A DNA stretch of 64,000 bases, taken from contig BSBK01006390.1 in NCBI GenBank assembly GCA_027943335.1, positions 2,501 to 66,500 of the forward strand, written 5' to 3'. Source of the DNA: Chamaecyparis obtusa. Taxonomy: Eukaryota; Streptophyta; Pinopsida; Cupressales; Cupressaceae. Shown here one piece after another: positions 56,951 through 64,000 of the stretch (position 1 is the stretch's first letter; every line of letters starts with the position of its first letter). The notes under the pieces were generated by a model. It did not search any database and had not been told where the DNA came from. It was given only the letters and a program-made list of their open reading frames with translations. Position numbers and translations under genes: made by a program.

Positions 56951-58751
56951 TTTGATGAAGTAAAACAAGTTTTGAAGGGACCTGGAACCCTTTACAAGAA
57001 GGTCACCGAAGATAGACAAAGACAACCCACAAAGATGAAATGGTTCAAGACCTTAACGAGGGTTTTCCCAAAGGCTCCCATAACTAGGAACAGACGACTC
57101 CGGCTAGGCTCCAAGTAACCCCTATCAAAAGAAGATCCGAAAAAATTTATGATTTTCCTTTAACCCCCTTCTGATGGGAACAAAGGGTCATATCGAAAGA
57201 AGGCGAAATCACTTGGAGTGTTTTCCTTTTACCTTGATCCATCATTCCTCAACCATAGCATCAGCATTCTACCAGACCAAAGAGTCTAAACCAGATGAAA
57301 CAAAGCCCCTAGAGGGAGAAACACCCTGCCCAAAGGCAACCAACAGAAAGCCACGGCCAAGGAGATGGATAGAGCCTACAAAGGGACCCACAGGGACAAG
57401 CCCAGAAGTAGACCCTGAAAAAGAGGCAGGCGGAGCAGAGTCTGCAATAGGGTCAGCACCAAAGGACAAAGAGGACACCCTAGACTCATTAGGAACATGC
57501 ACACAAGAAGAAGAAGAAGAAGTAATATCAGCACCCTCAATAGCTCCAGCAACTAAAGCATGAGGAAGGGGAGAAGACACAGGGCTAGCCTACTCCACCA
57601 CATGTGCAGAACTCCAGTGAGAGTGCACCTTCTCCACCATATAGTGCTGAGAAGAGACACCCTACCACCACGAGGAAGTCTTTTTAAATTTCTGAAGGTC
57701 ACAATGGTCTGAAACATGGCTGAAACTGAAGCAACTTCTGCATCTGAAGGGGAGGCCTTCATAATCCAAGTGTTGAATCCAATGTCTACCACTAGGGGTA
57801 ACGAGCTTGATCTCAACAAGAAGACCTTTGGAAGGGTCTAAATCCACCAGAATAGGGACATAAGTGGAGTGAAGAAAGTTAGAAGATTGCTTATCAACCA
57901 AAATAAAATCACCTAAAGCATCCCCCATAGCTTCAGGTAGAGAATCAACCCAAAGATGGAGGGGAAGATTAGGTAGTCTTACTCAGATGGGCATTTTATT
58001 AAATGCTTTAGAGGACTGGGAGAAGTTTGGATACTAGGGTTTCATCATCAGAATGAACCGACTGTCCCAACTAAAGAAATTTTCACAAAGGATAGACTTT
58101 CTATCCACTGTATTTTCAAATTTGGCAACAAAAAAACCCTTAGCAATAGGAAAAATGTGGATTTTACCAGAGGCGAGGGGCTCCTAGCGCTTGGTAATCC
58201 ATTTATGTAGGTTTGGCAAGCTAGGCCAATCACCCTTGAATCTGCACATGAGGCCATGAGAAGAGAATTCATCGACGACATCATCGATCTCTAAAATAGT
58301 CTCCTCTAGTTCAATGGAAATATTTCTGCAAACCGGGAAGGCACTACAGATAGGCTTCCCTGAAGCAGGTCTAGGAGTAGGCCTAGGAGGGATCCAAGCT
58401 AAACCTGAAGCAGTGAGGGCTTTGAGACCCAGCAGGAGAGTCTCCATGGTGAGCTCATCAAGAGAACCGTTCACAGGCGTAACCTTAGCAGGAACCCTGG
58501 GGGCCGTAGAGGTGAGCGGAGCAACACCAATAACACCTGCAACGACGAGTGAGGCAGTTGCAAGGGAAGCTAAAGTCGGAGAGGGGGGACTGGGAACGGG
58601 TCCCATCCACTGAGACACTGGAGCTTGCAGAATTCAGCGTGCAGGAACCAAGGATGCCAGCTGGGGCCAAAGCGCTAGAGCTTGCAGCCGCAGCCAAAGA
58701 AGCGGCTGCAACAGAGGGAGCGGGATACCTCATTCAAAACCTTCTTGCTAC
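56951..58751 (-). mobile_element. ORF1-only LINE-type element, copy 3 (longest)
   Basis: 1801 bp between 19 bp direct repeats. GC content is far above the AT-rich flanks. On the minus strand: a short leader, one long ORF1 frame interrupted only by stops, a 3' UTR of ~300 bp, then AAAGGGTTCCAGGTCCCTTC and a terminal CTTCATCAAAA. It belongs to a different subfamily from copies 1 and 2 but has the same architecture and no pol. Confidence 0.88.
57269..58618 (-). pseudogene. LINE-type ORF1 (DUF4283 + CCHC), copy 3
   Basis: A single minus-strand frame. The Ser/Pro/Ala-rich start is at 58618 or upstream (58618 is the first ATG after the last stop). DUF4283 follows: IEIDDVVDEFSSHG-like, SLPNLHKWITKR, FFVAKFENTVDRKSILCENF, VRLPNLPLHLWVDSLPEAMG and YVPILVDLDPSKGLL. 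An intact CX2CX4HX4C knuckle is at 57742-57701. A Ser/Gly-rich tail ends at 57269. About six nonsense codons and no frameshift are visible. The family binds RNA as the structural partner of LINE RNPs; here it is the only protein of the element. Confidence 0.87.
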
Positions 58752-58770
58752 TATTATTATAGTTATTATT
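58752..58770 (+). repeat. TSD of ORF1-only element copy 3, right
   Basis: TATTATTATAGTTATTATT, identical to 56932-56950. Confidence 0.85.
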
Positions 58771-61184
58771 ATTATAGTATAGATTATAATATAAATTAAA
58801 ATAATAATATTATATTTATAATTATTATACATTCTAAATATATTATATTATAATTATAATTTATATATAATAGTACTATTTTATATATAATAATATTAAT
58901 CATATGTAATAAAAATATATATGTCAATAAAATAAAATTAGCATTATTATTATATGTACAAATAAAACTAAGATTAAGATTTAAATTAATTATAATTTAC
59001 AATCAATAATTATCTATATAATTATAATTTAAAAAATTATTTATATTTACAATTATCATTATATGAAAAATTATGATTATATAATTTTATTAAAAAAATT
59101 ATTTATTATTAAAGTTATCATTATATAATTAATTAAAATATCTTATATAATATAATGAATTTATTAAAATTAAAATTAAATTTATATTAAAAATTAAAAT
59201 TAAAATTAATTACAAAACTAAAGACACACTTGTTGTTAATATAATAGTACTTTAGAACTGCTTCCATTAACCTACATTACTATATTAGCTAAATATGAAC
59301 AACATATATTCTAACGTTATTCTGCAATATACAGACCAAATACCCAAGCCAAAAACATACAAAATTAGAGATCAAATTACCAAGAGAAGCAAGAACATAT
59401 AGTGGAAGAAATATTAGCAAGGGTAAAGAGATTAGAAAAGCAGATTTCCAACTTCCTAAAGCATTAAAAAAAATCAGCGTTGTTTCTTGTTCAAAATCCA
59501 GAGATATACAAGACCAAAAGGCATATGAAACATAACAAAGAGTGAATTTAATAACACTAAGATGGCAACAATTTCTATCATAACCTGCACCGAATAAAAA
59601 AACAACTCTTTCTATGGTTTGAGATTCGATCTGTATCAAAAATCAAGTATGTGCATGGAACAAGATAACACAAATTGTTAGAAGTTAAAACATATCAAGA
59701 AAATGGTAAACCTAATTATCATAACGACCAACTCTCAGACAGTAATTAAACATTAATGGTTGTGACACGGCGCTGGCAAGGAGACGTCAAAACATGCAAA
59801 TAAAGTATGAGCCAAGCAATTAAAGATCTGCAACCATAATGATTAGGAAGTAGTATTTCCAAAAATCTCCCATATAACCGTCATAAATGATGGGACAACT
59901 ATTGCCTCCAAAAAAAAAACGGTGGAAAAATTCAATCAATACATGAACATATAAGAGGTTTCCTTGAACAGTTTCGCATGGTTGGAATGAATACACTCAG
60001 GGAGGATGAGGAATAAATATGCCTCCATCTAACCGCATCTTAGGATATACAAAATCGGAAAAACGACATCTTTAATAGAGCTATAAAATTCCCAAAAGGA
60101 ATGGTGAAACATGCAAGAAGTTGCGGATAAAAAGATGATGAAGAATGGGCAAAAGAAGGGAGAGACATCGCTTTAAAAAAAAGCAGCTTATAGGAAGAAA
60201 GAAAATGCGAGGAATTGAAATATGTATTTGCCAATTTAAGGGTAAACATATGTGTGAAAAAACACGACATACTCAATAGTACATTTCATTCCAATTAAGG
60301 CAAAAGCACACGAGATAACTTTCAATCTGGATTGAGGCAAAACAATTAAAAAAATAAGTCTTGGATTCATACCTCAGGCTCAAACATAAGAGAAAATTTG
60401 AGACTCCAAATTCGAATCAAGAATCGCTAAAAAGGTTAATCCAGATCCCCCATCTGAGCACCTAAAACTCCCTTTTTCAAAAATTGATTTCCATGAAATC
60501 CATTCCAAAAATAAAATTTCCAAAAAAATCTATCAAAAGCCAAACATGCACGGAAAACTATAAATGAATTTGGAAATTTAACATTTTAACTCAACAATAT
60601 CATTTTCACAAAAGACAAACATGTCATTCAAATTTAAAACAAATGACCAAATAAAGATTCTCTAGATAAGTTAGGAAAATCATGAATATAACTCTTTCTC
60701 TCAAACATATATGTATTAATTTATTATAATATATGATTATTAATATCATGCATTCTAAAAGTTACTAATTAACATAAGAGATATTTAATGTTGTTCTATT
60801 AAATAATTCAACATAATATCGATTAATGTCCTTTCAAAATATTAATTATGTTATATTAAAATATTGATAAGATTTAACAAAATTTAATATCTTAATATCA
60901 ATATACTTTAATCATCACCAAGATATGTATATATATTAAGATAATAAGAGTAATAATAAAGCTTTATAATAGTTTAATAATTAATTAATTGTTATTAATA
61001 ATTTCATAAAAATATACTTAACCAACATTAGCATCTAAATACTGGATTGTTTTATAATCACTTCATATCAAATGTCATCATGAAAATCCTAGCACGAGAC
61101 ACCATACACACCAACACAGACATCTATGATGATTAGAGATCCCAAACATGAAACAAAAATACATTTATATGGAAGGGTATCACA
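58771..61184. other. AT-rich DNA, partly an LTR of a minus-strand element
   Basis: No gene recognised. The right edge at 61184 is the start of an LTR in minus orientation (TGTGATACCC). How far left that LTR reaches is unknown. Open frames at 59289-59639 and 60040-60276 (minus) have no recognisable domain. Confidence 0.5.
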
Positions 61185-61200
61185 TCCTCCCCCCTTGAAC
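61185..61200 (-). other. Polypurine tract next to LTR edge
   Basis: The minus strand reads GTTCAAGGGGGGAGGA and then TGTGATACCC, the usual tract plus LTR start of plant gypsy elements. Confidence 0.8.
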
Positions 61201-61732
61201 TTGACTTACTCCTAGAAGTCACAAAGCTTAGATAGAAACATGTCACACACTTATTATATTTAGGTAATAGTAATATTCTAGATTATTTTAATAGATGATT
61301 AAATCCCATAATTAAACATTATATTAAGACGTAAAAAGGTTCAACAATACATTAGAAAGGTCAAAGATCAAATGACAACAAGATCAAAATAAGTGCAAAT
61401 AGTTACCACCAGCTTGACAAAAACTAATGATCAAAGACATCAAGAAGGGATCAACATCAAACAAAATCATATTTAACCATAACAAGAGGAAGAAGAAACT
61501 CAAACCAACCAACAACAAGGAAACACAGTAGATTCAAAAATGTCTTCCTAACAACCTGAATTGGTAGTGTAAATCAAGTCATAATCATCCTTACATAGGA
61601 TGATAGCTAGGGGTAGGTTGAATTGTTTGGGCCTTAATGTCAACTCTATTTCCAACTCCATTGATTCATTATAAAGGAAAACTCAATCCTACCAATTTAG
61701 AGGAGTTAATGCATAGTACCTACAACCCTACA

Positions 61733-61767
<35 letters not shown>

Positions 61768-63467
61768 TATGTATATAAATAAATAACAAATAGTGATGGA
61801 AACTGGGACACCATGTGGACCTCATGAGTGAGTAACTAAAATTACATCCCCACATAACATAGGTACACCAAGTAGGAATAAAAAATACACTAATATAACA
61901 TGGGTTAGTACATCAATAATTACAACATATAAATTGCTAACATAATCATTTATTTCTTACTATCCACGTACCAAAATAATGTCAAATGTCATTGAATACA
62001 TCAAGAGACACATATGCACTTGAACGTACGAAAGGTATCTATCATGTAATAGATCATAACGAATGAAAAAGCATTGTAACTATATAAAGTATATACTCAT
62101 CAAACATAAAGCAAGGATAAAAACATTAAAACTAATATGAAAGTACTAGAATATCCATTTAATATTAAGTATCATTAAAAAACATAAGGAAAACATCTAC
62201 ACCTAACTCACATAACAAAATGTACATAACAACATAGAACATCCATATCATCATAACTTATCATAGTGTACAATATTGATAACAGTCATTCTAGAATTTG
62301 TGCATCAACATAAAATAATCTACACAAACTAATCAAGCTTAACAAATGTGTATATCAAGTTCATAATACAATATGCAACCATGAATCTAAGGACGTAAAA
62401 TTCTTTTCATTATCCAAGCATAATGACCTTTGTCTTGACAAAGCATGTTAATCTATACAATCTATAATATATAATAATGCACAAGAATACATAAACATTC
62501 ATACAAACATGCCAAAGCACATCACTGAGGTAACACATTACAAGGCTCACAAACGGCCATGGACTCAAGTTTCCCTGCATCTTATTCATCATATATAATT
62601 ACAACATAATACCAACATTTGAAAACACTAAAGAGAAAAAATCCTACCCTCCAAAGTTTAAAATAGGAGAAATTGAGTTATCTATTTTCAATTATAAGAA
62701 TAAGAAAATTAAAGAATATTCAACAATAAGTTAAATGTAAAATATTTTTTGCAATACATGGATGTGGCTAAACTATTACAGATAGAGATAAACAAAAATT
62801 TTGGTCCACACAATAAAAGATAAAATGAAAATCACCAAGAAATAGAACACTATATCACTATGTGACTAGAAACTAGCCACCCTTTTAGGAAGAAGAGAAC
62901 ATGAATCTAAATCTTGCAAACTAACACTAAAACATAAGGATTTCATAGCACGAACTAATAAGATGCTCAATAATTTCAAGGGTTGGGCTAACACTTATGA
63001 ATCCCATGTGTAGGTTCACCATAAGGGAAAACGTAGATTAGTTCCTTCCTAGAGTAGTTGAAGTTGAGGTTGCTTTGGGCAACCATTATTTGCATGCCAA
63101 TCACACTACCCAAAGAAGTGATAATACTATAATACACCTAACACATATTAATTACTAATAAACCAATGGTAGGCACCTAGTAGGGTTAAAAACACACTAA
63201 CTTTACAAAAGCACCATGGATTTTTCCAGAACTAAAATATAACCTTCATGGAAGCACCAAAATTAATAGTCTCGCATAACACTTACACAAGCACTAGTAC
63301 AAGGTTACTCACATATTTAGGGAAGAAAATTGATACTAATAACATAACAATACTTCCCACATGAAGAAAGACAACATAATAAAATTATTAAATTTTATCG
63401 TTTCTTCTAGCAATGTGTGCATTAGTAAGTTTATCTTACCCAAGTGAAAAGAAGTGACATGAATTTT
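61201..63467. other. Non-coding repeat DNA
   Basis: Would be the 3' interior of the minus-strand LTR element ending at 61184, but no gag or pol motif is visible. Contains (AC)n at 61734-61762. Confidence 0.5.
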
Positions 63468-64000
63468 TGATGCAGGAGCATCTTGGGTTAGTTGGAGATC
63501 CTATATCACAAAAAAATTATGTTTTTTCTTTTAGTAGTCATCTCCGTTGGAGACCTGAGATTCTCGGTCTCTTGGTAGTGGTTCTCAGTTGCAAGTACCA
63601 ATGGTGCTCGGTGGCTATCCTTGTGTTACTTACCGAATGCGCTCGGTGGATAAGTTCGGTGCTTATTATTCAATGGCTTCAGTTTCTATTTAGTGTTGCT
63701 TGGTATTCCAATTTACCAATGGGTTTGTTTAAAATGATTTGGCTTGGACGATAGGTGTATTTAATTTGAACTATGTTCCTCATGTTGTGGATTGACTGTT
63801 GGACATGTGGGGACCTAAATCTTCCTTGGTTCTTTACTCTATGTGGATTTAATGTTTGTAGCAGAATGATTGATGGATATCATGTTTCATGTACTTGTTC
63901 TTGAATTTGAATTTTATTTTGGGATTTAATTCTTGTTGTAAGTTTGACTTGTGGCTAGGTAGTATATAAGGTGGATTTGGGTAGTTATTTTGGGGGAGGA
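63468..64000 (+). repeat. LTR related to the element B family, cut by window end
   Basis: Starts TGATGCAGGAGCATCTTGGG, like the B LTR, then diverges. A TATA box (GTATATAAGG) lies at ~63961. No polypurine tract stands directly before it, so it may be a 5' LTR whose body lies right of the window, or a solo LTR. Confidence 0.7.

Noticed and set aside
59289..59639. 116-codon hydrophobic minus-strand frame that looks like a membrane protein
   Set aside because: Hydrophobicity follows from T-rich codons in AT-rich DNA; no family resemblance.

Overview
The window is nuclear DNA of a plant, probably one with a large repeat-rich genome such as a gymnosperm. The evidence is dense nested LTR retrotransposons primed by initiator-Met tRNA, chromodomain Ty3/gypsy elements, DUF4283/CCHC LINE-type ORF1s, a CACTA-type transposon, and host gene fragments that include the plant-specific B3 domain. 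Species assignment is inference. I see no intact host gene, no rRNA or tRNA gene and no CRISPR. Every coding stretch is a broken transposon gene or a captured fragment of a host gene.

Layout. 1-11142: a decayed Ty3/gypsy chromovirus (element A), with a younger chromovirus (element B, 438-6223, TSD GAAGT) inserted in its gag. 11143-15661: remains of a minus-strand LTR element (D), whose LTR is split by a 2.8 kb non-autonomous LTR element (E, 12774-15547). 15662 to about 19.3 kb: a minus-strand gypsy element (F: gag, start of protease, PBS, LTR end), with gag split by a 1.57 kb LINE-type element that has only an ORF1. 19.3-27.2 kb: non-coding repeat sequence with a 980 bp inverted-repeat element and two GC-rich islands.

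27205-48059: probably one CACTA (En/Spm-type) transposon of about 20.9 kb. Its two ends share a CACTA terminus, subterminal GGTCRAAAT-type repeats and a flanking ATA. It holds a complete but decayed copia element (G, 28943-36631, TSD CTAAC), a gypsy gag fragment (H), and a mosaic of host gene fragments: GRF zinc finger, B3 domain (as an inverted duplication), NOG1, and CDC48 D1, D2 and C-terminus twice, with an intron retained.

48-64 kb: AT-rich repeat DNA with a 1002 bp element bounded by perfect 29 bp inverted repeats, a solo LTR of the B family (51773-52571, TSD CCTAA), two more ORF1-only LINE-type elements (53154-54893, 16 bp TSD; 56951-58751, 19 bp TSD), an LTR edge with polypurine tract at 61184, and a third B-like LTR starting at 63468 and running off the window.

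The most interesting items are (1) a family of ORF1-only LINE-type retroelements with target-site duplications and no endonuclease or reverse transcriptase, comparable in design to mammalian HAL1, and (2) the CACTA-bounded array of captured host gene fragments, several as inverted repeats that could fold into long hairpin RNA.
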